Source of the DNA: Actinomycetota bacterium
GTDB lineage: Bacteria > Actinomycetota > Acidimicrobiia > Acidimicrobiales > WLNW01
Assembly (NCBI GenBank): GCA_009699605.1
Contig: WLNW01000010.1
Span: 1 to 39,579, forward strand
DNA length: 39,579 bases
Reading direction: 5' to 3'
The stretch's first letter is position 1, and every line of letters starts with the position of its first letter. The translations under genes were made by a program, and so were the position numbers. Shown here piece after piece: positions 9,311 to 17,961 of the stretch. Below the pieces are notes generated by a model, which saw nothing but the letters and a program-made list of their open reading frames with translations, was not told the origin of the DNA and did no database searches.

Positions 9311-9528
9311 GGGTCCTCCCACGGAAGTGGCTGGTAGTTGGGTTGGGACCGTCGGCAGCTCTGGCGCCGGTCGGTGGTCAACGTAGAAGGGGCACGTTTC
9401 TGGAATATCGCTACCTTGTTTCCGCTGTGTATTTTCCTTGACGGTTTCTTCGCGGCGGCCCTCGGCGTTGCCGAAGGGTGCTCCGAACCGTCGCAGGGCG
9501 CGCGAACAGGTTGGACGCACTCGGCCTG

Positions 9529-10815
9529 ATGACTGAGGATGGACCCTTGACCCTCGCCGACGAACAGGTACCTGGCCCGGTGCGCAACGGCGGTACCTTG
9601 CGCCGTGACCGGCGGGCCGTGATCGGTGGCCGCGAGTTCCTGGGTCTCGTGGCCGGTTGCATGGCCATGGCCGCCGTGGGCATAGACCTGCTCCTGCCGG
9701 CGTTCGCCGACATGCGCAGGGAGTTCGGGCTCGCGCCCGACTCGACGCGCGTCGCGCTGCTCATCACCGCGTTCTTCTTGGGCCTGGCGGCCGGGCAGAT
9801 CGTCTATGGCCCGTTGTCCGACCGGTTCGGCCGCAAGCCCATGCTCTATGCCGGGCTCAGTATCTATGCGACGGCAGCGGCGGCGGCGTCGTTCGCTCCG
9901 TCGCTGAACTGGCTCATCGCCTGTCGCGTGGTGTGGGGTATGGGAGCAGCCGCACCGCGATCGCTCGCGCTTGCGATGGTGCGCGACAGTTTCGAGGGTG
10001 AACGCATGGCCCGCACCATGTCGTTGGTGATGGCCACGTTCATCACCGTCCCCGTGATTGCACCCACGATCGGCGCGGGGATCATCGCCATCTTCGGCTG
10101 GCGCTCGGTGTTCTGGTTTCAGTTCTCCATCGCACTGGTGTTAATGGTCTGGCTCACGCGTCTACCGGAGACGCTCCCGCCTGAGCGCCGACGCTCGGTG
10201 AGCCCGCGCGCAATTGGCGAAGCGTTCTGCACGGTCGTGAACACCCGCCAGAGCGTCGGCTTCGGTCTGGCGGTCATGTTTCTGTTCGGCGTGATGTCGT
10301 CCTACATCGCGAGCTCCGAGATCATCATCGACGATGTCTTCGGCCATGGCGACCTGTTCCCGCTGTTCTTCGGGCTGCTGGCCATCGTGATGGCCGCCGG
10401 CTCACTCTTGAACGCGCGCATCGTCACGTCTGTCGGTCTGCACCGATTGGTGCGTGTCACCTCGCTGCTCGCAGTGGGCGGAACCGCACTTTTCGCGCTG
10501 GTGTCGATGAGCACCGATGGCAAGCCGCCGTTCGTGGTGTTCCTGGCGCTTACCGCGCTGGTGCTGATCGCCAACTCCATTCTTCTGCCCAATGCGAACA
10601 CCGCGTCGATGCAGCGCGTGCCACACGTGGCCGGCATGGCGGCAGCGGTGATCGGCATGGTCAGCACCGGTGGTGGAGCGCTGCTCGGTGCCATCGTCGC
10701 CGCCACCTTCGATGGCACGACGCGTTCGTTCGCCTACGGCTCGTTCGCGTTCACGTGTGCCGCGGCGATCTGCATCAACGTGGTGGCCGGCCCACCCGCG
10801 GCGCGTTCGACCTGA
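9529..10815 (+). CDS. MFS transporter, Bcr/CflA drug-resistance type
   Basis: MTEDGPLTLADEQ...; VGIDLLLPAFADMRREFGL, GQIVYGPLSDRFGRKPMLYAGLSIY; 12-TM-like hydrophobic profile. Confidence 0.85.
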   Translation: MTEDGPLTLADEQVPGPVRNGGTLRRDRRAVIGGREFLGLVAGCMAMAAVGIDLLLPAFADMRREFGLAPDSTRVALLITAFFLGLAAGQIVYGPLSDRFGRKPMLYAGLSIYATAAAAASFAPSLNWLIACRVVWGMGAAAPRSLALAMVRDSFEGERMARTMSLVMATFITVPVIAPTIGAGIIAIFGWRSVFWFQFSIALVLMVWLTRLPETLPPERRRSVSPRAIGEAFCTVVNTRQSVGFGLAVMFLFGVMSSYIASSEIIIDDVFGHGDLFPLFFGLLAIVMAAGSLLNARIVTSVGLHRLVRVTSLLAVGGTALFALVSMSTDGKPPFVVFLALTALVLIANSILLPNANTASMQRVPHVAGMAAAVIGMVSTGGGALLGAIVAATFDGTTRSFAYGSFAFTCAAAICINVVAGPPAARST

Positions 10816-10821
10816 GCGGTT

Positions 10822-12015
10822 TCAGGCGCTGGCCACGAGGTCGCGCGCGTTCTCGCGCATGACACGCCGCAGATCGTCGTAGGACAACGCCGGGAGCGAA
10901 TCGGCGAACGAGCGCGGATTCGCCAACCCTTCGGCATGGGGGAAGTCGGAACCGAACAGCACCTGCGTCGCGCCGATCAGATCGACGAGATCGGCGATGG
11001 GTTCTTCGTGGTACGGCGACACGAACACGTGACGCTTGAAGATCGCGCTCGGTCGTTCGGTGATGCGACCACCGGGCCATGGGCCGTTGCGGCCCATGCC
11101 ACCCATCTTGTCCATGGCGCGCATGAGGTACGGGACCCACAACGAGCCGTTCTCGATGGACATGACTCGGATTCTTGGGAAGCGCGCAAAGAAGTTGTGA
11201 AAGATCAGCGCGGCGATCGTGTCCATGACCGGGCGGTCGCCGTAGAAGCAGGTCCACTGGAACGCAGACTGGCGGTGAGACGGCGGCGTTGGTTGCTCGC
11301 CCCATTGCACCGAGAAGAGCTCGTTGTAACCCGACTCGCCGATGTGCAGGCCGAGCACCAACCCGGCCTCGTTCACGCGGGCCCAGAACGGATCGAAGTA
11401 CGGATCGGAGGGCGCCCGACCGTATGCCGGGCCGGCGCGAAGGCAGATCGCGCGCGCGCCGCGCGCGATGGCCCACTCGAGCTCGATGATGGCCTGGTCG
11501 AGGTCGCGCAACGACATGAGCGGTGGGGCGTAGATGCGACCCGCGTGGTCGAAGCCCCACTCGTCGTCGAGCCAGGTGTTGAACGCCCGGAAGTTCGCGT
11601 AGAGCTGCTCGGGGTCGTCCTTCATGAACGCCTCGACGCACACGGCGAGTGTGGGGAACATGAACGTCGACTCGATGCCTTGCGCGTCGAGCAACGCGAG
11701 ACGCTCGGTGCGGGCGACATACTCGCGTGGCATCTGCACGATGGTGCTGGTGCCACGTACGTCAGCTGAGCTCGATTTCATCGAGCGCAGCATTTCGCGC
11801 AGGGCGCCCGGTGGAACCACGGTGTCGTAGTTGCGATGCTCGAGGAACGTGAACGGCTTGTCGCCGATGAGGACTCGCTCGACACCGGCCGCGTCGACCA
11901 CCGGACGGATTGCCTTGTGGGCGAGCTTGGGCTCCATGAACCGCGTGAAGGCGTCTCGCGGCTCGTAGTAATGGTTGTCGGAGTCGAATAGCGGATAGTC
12001 GATGGTGGCCGTCAT
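10822..12015 (-). CDS. Amidohydrolase family (amidohydrolase 2) protein
   Basis: MTATIDYPLFDSDNHYYEPRDAFTRFM, LGLHIGESGYNELF, FPRIRVMSIENGSLWVPYLM, VLFGSDFPHAEG. Confidence 0.85.
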   Translation of the reverse strand: MTATIDYPLFDSDNHYYEPRDAFTRFMEPKLAHKAIRPVVDAAGVERVLIGDKPFTFLEHRNYDTVVPPGALREMLRSMKSSSADVRGTSTIVQMPREYVARTERLALLDAQGIESTFMFPTLAVCVEAFMKDDPEQLYANFRAFNTWLDDEWGFDHAGRIYAPPLMSLRDLDQAIIELEWAIARGARAICLRAGPAYGRAPSDPYFDPFWARVNEAGLVLGLHIGESGYNELFSVQWGEQPTPPSHRQSAFQWTCFYGDRPVMDTIAALIFHNFFARFPRIRVMSIENGSLWVPYLMRAMDKMGGMGRNGPWPGGRITERPSAIFKRHVFVSPYHEEPIADLVDLIGATQVLFGSDFPHAEGLANPRSFADSLPALSYDDLRRVMRENARDLVASA

Positions 12016-12029
12016 GTGCGCTCCTCGAT

Positions 12030-12443
12030 CTACTCCTTCGACGGAGTGAACGGGTAGAGAGTGATGTCGTCGGACGCGTCGAAGTAGGTGGCCTCGACGC
12101 GCATGCCGACCTCGAGGGCGTCGATTTCGCAACCGACGATGTTGGTGAGCATGAGGGGCCCTTCGTCGAGTTCGACGATGGCAACGACGTACGGCAGGTC
12201 ATCGATGAACGCTGGCGTCGCCGGACGATGCTGGATGACGTAGCTGTACAACGTGCCCCGCGCGCTGGTGGGCACCCATTGGTGCTCCTCGGCAAGGCAC
12301 ACGCGACAGAGCACCAATGGTGGGAAGCGATGCGCACCACACGCGTCGCAGCGTTGCAGACGAATCTCGCGTTCCTTGGTACCGTCCCAGAACGGCTGTG
12401 ACAACGGCGTGGGGTGAGGCAGCGGCTTGGTCCACTCGGTCAT
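12030..12443 (-). CDS. Zn-ribbon/OB-fold DUF35 protein (acyl-CoA associated)
   Basis: 137 aa; LQRCDACGAHRFPPLVLCRVCLAEEHQWVPTSARGTLYSYV: CxxC...CxxC rubredoxin-like ribbon plus OB-fold. Confidence 0.88.
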   Translation of the reverse strand: MTEWTKPLPHPTPLSQPFWDGTKEREIRLQRCDACGAHRFPPLVLCRVCLAEEHQWVPTSARGTLYSYVIQHRPATPAFIDDLPYVVAIVELDEGPLMLTNIVGCEIDALEVGMRVEATYFDASDDITLYPFTPSKE

Positions 12444-12446
12444 GGC

Positions 12447-13628
12447 TCAGTCCTTCGCCAGGATCGACATCGAGAACGCACCGGTGAACGGCCCGCACGC
12501 GACCGCGAGCTTGGGGTCGCGCACCTTGCGGCAGATCGAGCGGTCGTAGGTGTGCTCACCGAGGTGCGAGTTGGGACACAGGTCGGGGGTGTCGTTGCGG
12601 AACTGCCGCACGGCTTCGATGATGCGCAGGTTGTAGGGGTTGATGCAGTGGCTGTAGCCGAGGTTGCCGCCGTCGGGGCTGACCGGAAACCGTTGATCGA
12701 GGCCGATGTTTTCGACGCAGAACGGGCCGCCGTCGCCGACCTCGCAGAACCCCGCCGCCTCGTACTCCATGGGTACGCCGCTCGCGAAGTGGTCGTACGT
12801 GGTGACGAAGTCGATGTCGTCGTGCGTCACGCCGGCGCGGGAGAACGCTCCGAGCATGCGGTCGCGGGTCTCGAGGGGTTGCAGCGTGGGCGGGAAGTAG
12901 TAGCTGGTGTAAAAGCAGCCGATCCCACCCGAGAGCACCCAGACCGGTGTGCTCTTGCAGTCCTTCGCCCGATCGGCGGATGTGACGATGATGCACGATC
13001 CGCCGTCGTTGACGAGCGCGCACATGAGCAGCGTGTACGGATCGGCGATCATGCGCGAATCGAGCACATCCTGCGCGGTGTATGGCCCACGGCCGAACAT
13101 CACGGCCTCGGGATTGATGTTCGCGTTGTTGCGCAGCGTGGCGGCGCAGTGCGCGAGTTGTTCGCTCGTGGTGCCGTAGAGCGCCATGTGCCGGCGGGTT
13201 TGCAGCGCCATCTGGGCGGGCGTGGTCGAACCGGTCCACTCGGTGAACTCATAACCTGGCCGGGTGTAGGCCGCGGTCGCGCCGTCAGTCTCCTCTTGGC
13301 TGCCGCCGAACGGGATCGCGATCACGTCGGCTACGTGGTCGCGCACCATCGCGGCGGCGTACAGCAGTGCGGGCACGCCCGAGAAATGCGACGTGAACCG
13401 CATCGGGTTACCGAGCTGGAACGCCACCTCACCGAGCGTGTTCCCGGCGCCGGTACCGGCGGGAAACTCGAACGAGATGACACCGTCGACGTCGTTCTTG
13501 GTCATGCCGGCATCGTCGAGCGCGCCGTTGAACGACTCGAGCATGAGCGACAGCGCAGTTCGACCGAGGTTCCGGCCTTGCTTGGTGGCGTGGACGCCGA
13601 CAATCGCGACGTCTCGTGGGGCGGGCAT
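12447..13628 (-). CDS. Thiolase-fold (lipid-transfer/Ltp-like) protein
   Basis: MPAPRDVAIVGVHATKQGRNLGRTALSLMLESFNGALDDAGMTKNDVDGVISF..., VSPDGGNLGYSHCINPYNLRIIEAV; start at ATG 13628. Confidence 0.88.
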   Translation of the reverse strand: MPAPRDVAIVGVHATKQGRNLGRTALSLMLESFNGALDDAGMTKNDVDGVISFEFPAGTGAGNTLGEVAFQLGNPMRFTSHFSGVPALLYAAAMVRDHVADVIAIPFGGSQEETDGATAAYTRPGYEFTEWTGSTTPAQMALQTRRHMALYGTTSEQLAHCAATLRNNANINPEAVMFGRGPYTAQDVLDSRMIADPYTLLMCALVNDGGSCIIVTSADRAKDCKSTPVWVLSGGIGCFYTSYYFPPTLQPLETRDRMLGAFSRAGVTHDDIDFVTTYDHFASGVPMEYEAAGFCEVGDGGPFCVENIGLDQRFPVSPDGGNLGYSHCINPYNLRIIEAVRQFRNDTPDLCPNSHLGEHTYDRSICRKVRDPKLAVACGPFTGAFSMSILAKD

Positions 13629-13681
13629 GCTGACCTCCGGGTTCGGCGGACTGTACCGGACGAAGGTGCGTCGACGAGCGG

Positions 13682-13807
13682 TCAGGCACCGGTGAGGCCC
13701 CGCGTGCCCACCACGCCGTCGATCCAGTAGTGGTTCGCCGTGATCACCACCACGATCGACGCGGCTGCACCGTGCACTGCGCCTTGGTAAGTGGAGCGCG
13801 CGCACAT
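13682..13807 (-). pseudogene. C-terminal remnant of a PAP2-superfamily phosphatase/inositolphosphotransferase
   Basis: 41-aa frame MCARSTYQGAVHGAAASIVVVITANHYWIDGVVGTRGLTGA*; the VVVTANHYWxDgVvG segment is typical of the C-terminal active-site His region of PAP2 proteins. Nothing upstream of it is retained. Confidence 0.5.
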
Positions 13808-13844
13808 GCCCCGCCCCGAGGGAGAGGTCGGGGCGGGGCATTTT
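13806..13844. terminator. GC-rich 14-bp stem hairpin with TTTT on the + side
   Basis: ATGCCCCGCCCCGA-GGGAGAGG-TCGGGGCGGGGCATTTT. Confidence 0.6.
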
Positions 13845-13966
13845 GCGCGAACTGCCGGGGAGGGGTCAGCAGCTCAGATCATTCGTACCGATCAGGGAGT
13901 GGTGGTGGTGCTCCCGGCACCATGCGAGCCGGAAGGTGCGCCGTGGGCCGCCGGGCCGGGGCCACC

Positions 13967-14632
13967 TCAGCGGCCGGGTCCGGGGCCACCGGGGCGGCCG
14001 GGGCCGTGGCCACCCGGGCGGCCGGGTCCGTCGCCACCGGGGCCGTCGCCATCCGGGCGGCCGGGGCCGTCGCCACCCGGGCCACCGGGGCCACCGTGCG
14101 GCGCCGTGCCGTCGAGCATGGCGGTCACCATCGCCGGGACACCGGCCTTGATGGTGGCCGCAGTCTCGGCGGTGATCTTGCCGTCGGTCAGGCCCTGATC
14201 GATGCGGGCCATGGCCTTGTCGGTGAGCAGCGTGGTGAGGGCCGCGACTTTGTCGCCGGCGATCGAGCTCAGCGTCGCGCCACCCTCGAGTTGGGTGCGG
14301 AGGTCATCGGCGGTGATTCCGAGTGCCGTGGCGATGTCGTCGAGGTTCGCCCCCCCGATGCCCCGCAGCTTCTTCTCGGGCGCCGGGTTCGCAGCTCGGG
14401 CCGCGTCCAACTTGGCGGCGATCGCGTCGGCTTGGGCCTGGGTGATGGTGCCGTCGGTGACGAGGCCGTCGAGCACCGACTTCAGGGCACCGCCGCGGGT
14501 GGGCGCCGCAGCCGTGGCGCCGGTCGAGCCGGTTTGGGCGCTGGCCGCACCGAGCGGGTTGAGCACGGCGACCGCGAGTGAGCCGGTGGCGATGCTGAGG
14601 GCTGCGACGCCGCTTGCAACGAGCTTTTTCAT
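13967..14632 (-). CDS. Secreted protein with Gly/Pro/Asp-rich C-terminal repeat tail
   Basis: MKKLVASGVAALSIATGSLAVAVLNPLGAASAQ signal peptide; two LxxDGxITxxxAxxI-type helices; tail HGGPGGPGGDGPGRPDGDGPGGDGPGRPGGHGPGRPGGPGPGR. Confidence 0.8.
   Translation of the reverse strand: MKKLVASGVAALSIATGSLAVAVLNPLGAASAQTGSTGATAAAPTRGGALKSVLDGLVTDGTITQAQADAIAAKLDAARAANPAPEKKLRGIGGANLDDIATALGITADDLRTQLEGGATLSSIAGDKVAALTTLLTDKAMARIDQGLTDGKITAETAATIKAGVPAMVTAMLDGTAPHGGPGGPGGDGPGRPDGDGPGGDGPGRPGGHGPGRPGGPGPGR
13970..14102. repeat. Low-complexity Gly/Pro/Arg-coding repeat tract
   Basis: Iterated ggccaccggg/gcggccgggg units encoding GPGRPGG/GDGPGR. Confidence 0.7.
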
Positions 14633-14833
14633 TGGTACTCCTTGGAGGTGGTGGTTCCGGTTGGTGGTTCCTGGCTGGAGATCACTGTGCGCCCTGTAGA
14701 TGTGACGGCTTTGTGAGTGGCGTAAGAGCCAGTCGAGTAAGGCCGAGGTAAAGCGGGCGTCGATCGGTGGCGGCGCCAACCGATCGATCCACTAGAACTG
14801 ACCGACGCCGTATGGCGACAGTTTGGGGAGCCG

Positions 14834-17098
14834 ATGCGACACAGCCAGGGACGAGTCGAGGACCAGCGATTGCTCACCGGCGAAGGACGCTTCGTCGCGA
14901 ACCTCGCGCCTTCGTTGGCCCCCGGTGCGGCGGTCGTGTGGTTCGTCCGCTCGGCGATGGCTCACGCGCGACTCGTGAGCGTCGATGTTGTCGAGGCGCG
15001 CCGGTTCCCCGGGGTGGTCGCCGTGGTCACCGCCGACGATCTGCACCTGGTCGAACGCACGCCGGAGCCCGCTCTGCTCGAGCAGGCCATGACCCGCTGC
15101 CTGCTGGCCCGCGACACCGTGCGATTCGCCGGTGAAGCGGTGGTGGCCGTGGTCGCCGACAGTCTCGGCGCAGCGATCGACGCAGCCGAGGCGGTGGTCA
15201 TCGAGTACGAGCCACTCCCCGTGGTAGCGACCATCACCGATGCCGATCGCGGCGACGTACTCGTCCACCCGTTGGCTGGCACCAACGTGGCACTGCGGTT
15301 CGCTCGGATTGATGGTGCGCCGCATGTACCCGACGACACCTTGGTCGAGGTTCGGCTCGACACGCGGAACCCACGCGTCGCGATCGCTCCAATCGAGGGC
15401 CGCAGCGTGCTCGCGCAATGGGACGGCTCGGTGCTCACCGTGCACACGAGCGGCCAGGGTCCCCATCCCCACCGCCTCGCGTATGCCGCTGCGCTCGACC
15501 TCGACCCGGCGAACGTGCATGTCGTGTGCCCCGATACCGGCGGAGCGTTCGGCGCGAAGGCCCTCCCGTATCCTGAAGAACTCGTGGTGGCTCATCTGGC
15601 TCGAGCGCTCGAACGGCCGATGCTTTTCGTCGAGACGCGGACCGAGTCGATGGCCTCGCTCGGGCATGCGCGCGGCCAGGAGCAACACCTCGTGCTCACC
15701 GGTGCCCGCGACGGCACCATCGTCGCGACCGATCTGCGCGTGGTGCAGGACTGCGGTGCGTACCCCCGCCTCGGCGCGTTCATGCCCAACATGTCCCGAC
15801 TCATGCACACCGGGCCCTACGTCGTCGGCTCCGCGTCGTTCGAGGCCCACTCGGTGGTCACCAACACCAACCCCACGGTGGCGTACCGCGGCGCTGGACA
15901 ACCCGAAGCCGCTGCGGTGATGGAACGCGCGGTCGACCTGTTCGCCCGGGCCATCGGACGCGACCCGATCGAGGTACGGCGACACAACCTCGTCGCGAGC
16001 GACGCGTTCCCGTACACGAACCCGGCGGGACTCGTGTACGACAGCGGTGACTACGGACGAGCGCTCGACCTGTTGTGCGCGAGCGCGGACGTCGATGCGT
16101 TGCGCGCCGAGCAGGCCTCGCGACGCACCTCCGGAGCCCGGCTGCAGTTGGGCATCGGCATCGCGTGCTTCGTCGAGTCGTGCTCCACCTCGAACCAGCA
16201 CGAGCACGCGCGTGTGCGCGTCGAACCCGATGGCTCGGTGCTGGTGCAGAGCGGAACCACGCCGTCAGGGCAAGGCCACGAGACGATGTGGTCGCGCATC
16301 GTCGCCGACGAACTGGGCGTGCCGATCTCGTCGGTCACCTGTCAGACAGGTGACAGCGCATGGTTCCCTACCGGCACGGTCACCGGCGGTTCGCGGTCCG
16401 TGCAGGTCGGTGGTGAGGCGGTGCGCGTGGCCACTACGGCGGTGCTCGACGACGCACGTCGCGTTGCGGCTGACCTGCTCGAGGCACATGTCGACGATGT
16501 GGTCTATGACCGAATGCTGGTGGCCTTCCACGTGGCCGGCGCTCCGGTTCGCACGATCAGTTTGACCGCGGCCGCTGCGGCGCACGAAGGGGGCTGCCTC
16601 GATCGCATCGAGCGATTCGATCCGGTCAGCGGAACCGTCTCGTTCGGTGCGTACCTCGCGGTGGTCGAGGTCGACATCGAGACCGGTCAGGTGCGCGTCG
16701 ACCGCTTCTTCGCGGTCGATGACGCAGGTTCGGTGCTCAACCCGCAACTGTTCTTCGGTCAGGTACACGGTGGCGTCGCTCAGGGCATCGGGCAGGCGCT
16801 CTACGAGGAGATCGTCTACGACGATGATGGCAACCTGCGGACGACCAACTTCGCCGACTACGCGATGCCGGCAGCGTCCGAGATGCCGTTCATCGAGACC
16901 TACATCATCGAGACCCCAACACCGCACAACGCGCTCGGGGCCAAAGGCGTGGGGGAGTCGGGCCCAATCGGCGCGGTACCGGCGGTGCTCAACGCGGTGC
17001 TCGATGCGTTGAACCACCTCCGTGTGGCGCACATCGACCTGCCGCTCACGCCCTACCGGGTGTGGAGCGCGATCACCGATGCGCAACGCGTCGGCTGA
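14834..17098 (+). CDS. Xanthine dehydrogenase/CO dehydrogenase family molybdopterin-binding large subunit (CoxL-like, form II type)
   Basis: 754 aa; DTGGAFGAKALPYPEELVVA, AYRGAGQPEAAAVMERAVDLFA, GQGHETMWSRIVADELG, VGESGPIGAVPAVLNAVLDAL. Confidence 0.93.
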   Translation: MRHSQGRVEDQRLLTGEGRFVANLAPSLAPGAAVVWFVRSAMAHARLVSVDVVEARRFPGVVAVVTADDLHLVERTPEPALLEQAMTRCLLARDTVRFAGEAVVAVVADSLGAAIDAAEAVVIEYEPLPVVATITDADRGDVLVHPLAGTNVALRFARIDGAPHVPDDTLVEVRLDTRNPRVAIAPIEGRSVLAQWDGSVLTVHTSGQGPHPHRLAYAAALDLDPANVHVVCPDTGGAFGAKALPYPEELVVAHLARALERPMLFVETRTESMASLGHARGQEQHLVLTGARDGTIVATDLRVVQDCGAYPRLGAFMPNMSRLMHTGPYVVGSASFEAHSVVTNTNPTVAYRGAGQPEAAAVMERAVDLFARAIGRDPIEVRRHNLVASDAFPYTNPAGLVYDSGDYGRALDLLCASADVDALRAEQASRRTSGARLQLGIGIACFVESCSTSNQHEHARVRVEPDGSVLVQSGTTPSGQGHETMWSRIVADELGVPISSVTCQTGDSAWFPTGTVTGGSRSVQVGGEAVRVATTAVLDDARRVAADLLEAHVDDVVYDRMLVAFHVAGAPVRTISLTAAAAAHEGGCLDRIERFDPVSGTVSFGAYLAVVEVDIETGQVRVDRFFAVDDAGSVLNPQLFFGQVHGGVAQGIGQALYEEIVYDDDGNLRTTNFADYAMPAASEMPFIETYIIETPTPHNALGAKGVGESGPIGAVPAVLNAVLDALNHLRVAHIDLPLTPYRVWSAITDAQRVG

Positions 17099-17104
17099 TC
17101 TTCA

Positions 17105-17140
17105 CACGCCGGGCACGCCGGGCACGCCGGGCACGCCGGG
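17105..17140. repeat. Four tandem copies of the 9-mer CACGCCGGG
   Basis: cacgccggg x4 followed by a partial copy cacgc, in the intergenic gap after the CoxL-like gene. Confidence 0.9.
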
Positions 17141-17163
17141 CACGCGCGAGCTTCGTGAGCGGC

Positions 17164-17961
17164 CTAAGGGATGAAGGTCTGGAGGGCGATGCCGAGACCG
17201 CCGTCGATGCGCAGCACCTGGCCGGTCATGTACCGAGCAGCGTCGGACAACAAGAACACCACGACCGGCGCGATGTCGTCGGCACGTCCCGTGCGCCGTA
17301 GCGGCACCACCGGTTGACGTCTGGCCTGCACAGCGGCATCGGTACTGCTGGCTGAGAAGTTCGTGCCCGACACGAGACCGGGCGCGATGCCGTTCACGCG
17401 GATTCCGGACGGCCCCCACTCGAGGGCCATCTGCTCGGTTAGCGACGACAACGCGGCCTTGGCCGCGTTGTACGCCCCGGCGCCCGGCGCCGCGAAATAC
17501 GCGACGAGTGACGAGGTGTTGACGATCGCGCCGTTGCTGTTTCGCAGAGATGCGAGGGCGGCCTGGCTGCACCAGAGCGCGGAGTCGACGTCAATTCGGA
17601 ACACCTCGCGCCAGGTGTCGGCCGCGAGTGTCTCGAGGGCGCCCCCTCGGACGAGACCGACGTTGTTCGCGAGCCCGGTGAGCCCGCCGAGCGCCTCGAT
17701 CGCCGACTCGACGACGGCCCTCGCCGGCCCTGGTTCGCTCACGTCGCCGACGATCGCGTGGGCGATGCCGCCCGCGTCGCGCACCGAGGCACACGTCTCC
17801 TCGGCGCGGGACGCGTCGATGTCGTTGACTGCGACCTGGGCACCGGCGGCCGCGGCATGATGCGCTATCGCGGCACCGATGCCGGAACCGGCACCGGTGA
17901 CGAGCACCCGTCCACCCTCGAGCGACATCGTCGCGATCGTCGTGGAACCTGACATGCGCAC
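17164..17961 (-). CDS. SDR family oxidoreductase
   Basis: GGRVLVTGAGSGIGAAIAHHAA (TGxxxGIG), GLANNVGLV, YNAAKAALSSLTEQMALEWGPSGIRVNGIAPGLV (YxxxK). Confidence 0.93.
   Translation of the reverse strand: MRMSGSTTIATMSLEGGRVLVTGAGSGIGAAIAHHAAAAGAQVAVNDIDASRAEETCASVRDAGGIAHAIVGDVSEPGPARAVVESAIEALGGLTGLANNVGLVRGGALETLAADTWREVFRIDVDSALWCSQAALASLRNSNGAIVNTSSLVAYFAAPGAGAYNAAKAALSSLTEQMALEWGPSGIRVNGIAPGLVSGTNFSASSTDAAVQARRQPVVPLRRTGRADDIAPVVVFLLSDAARYMTGQVLRIDGGLGIALQTFIP

Noticed and set aside
12414-13730. 438-aa plus-strand ORF antisense to DUF35/thiolase-like genes
   Set aside because: No domain signature; typical GC-rich shadow frame.
14792-16207. 471-aa minus-strand ORF
   Set aside because: Antisense to the clearly coding CoxL-like gene; no recognisable domain.
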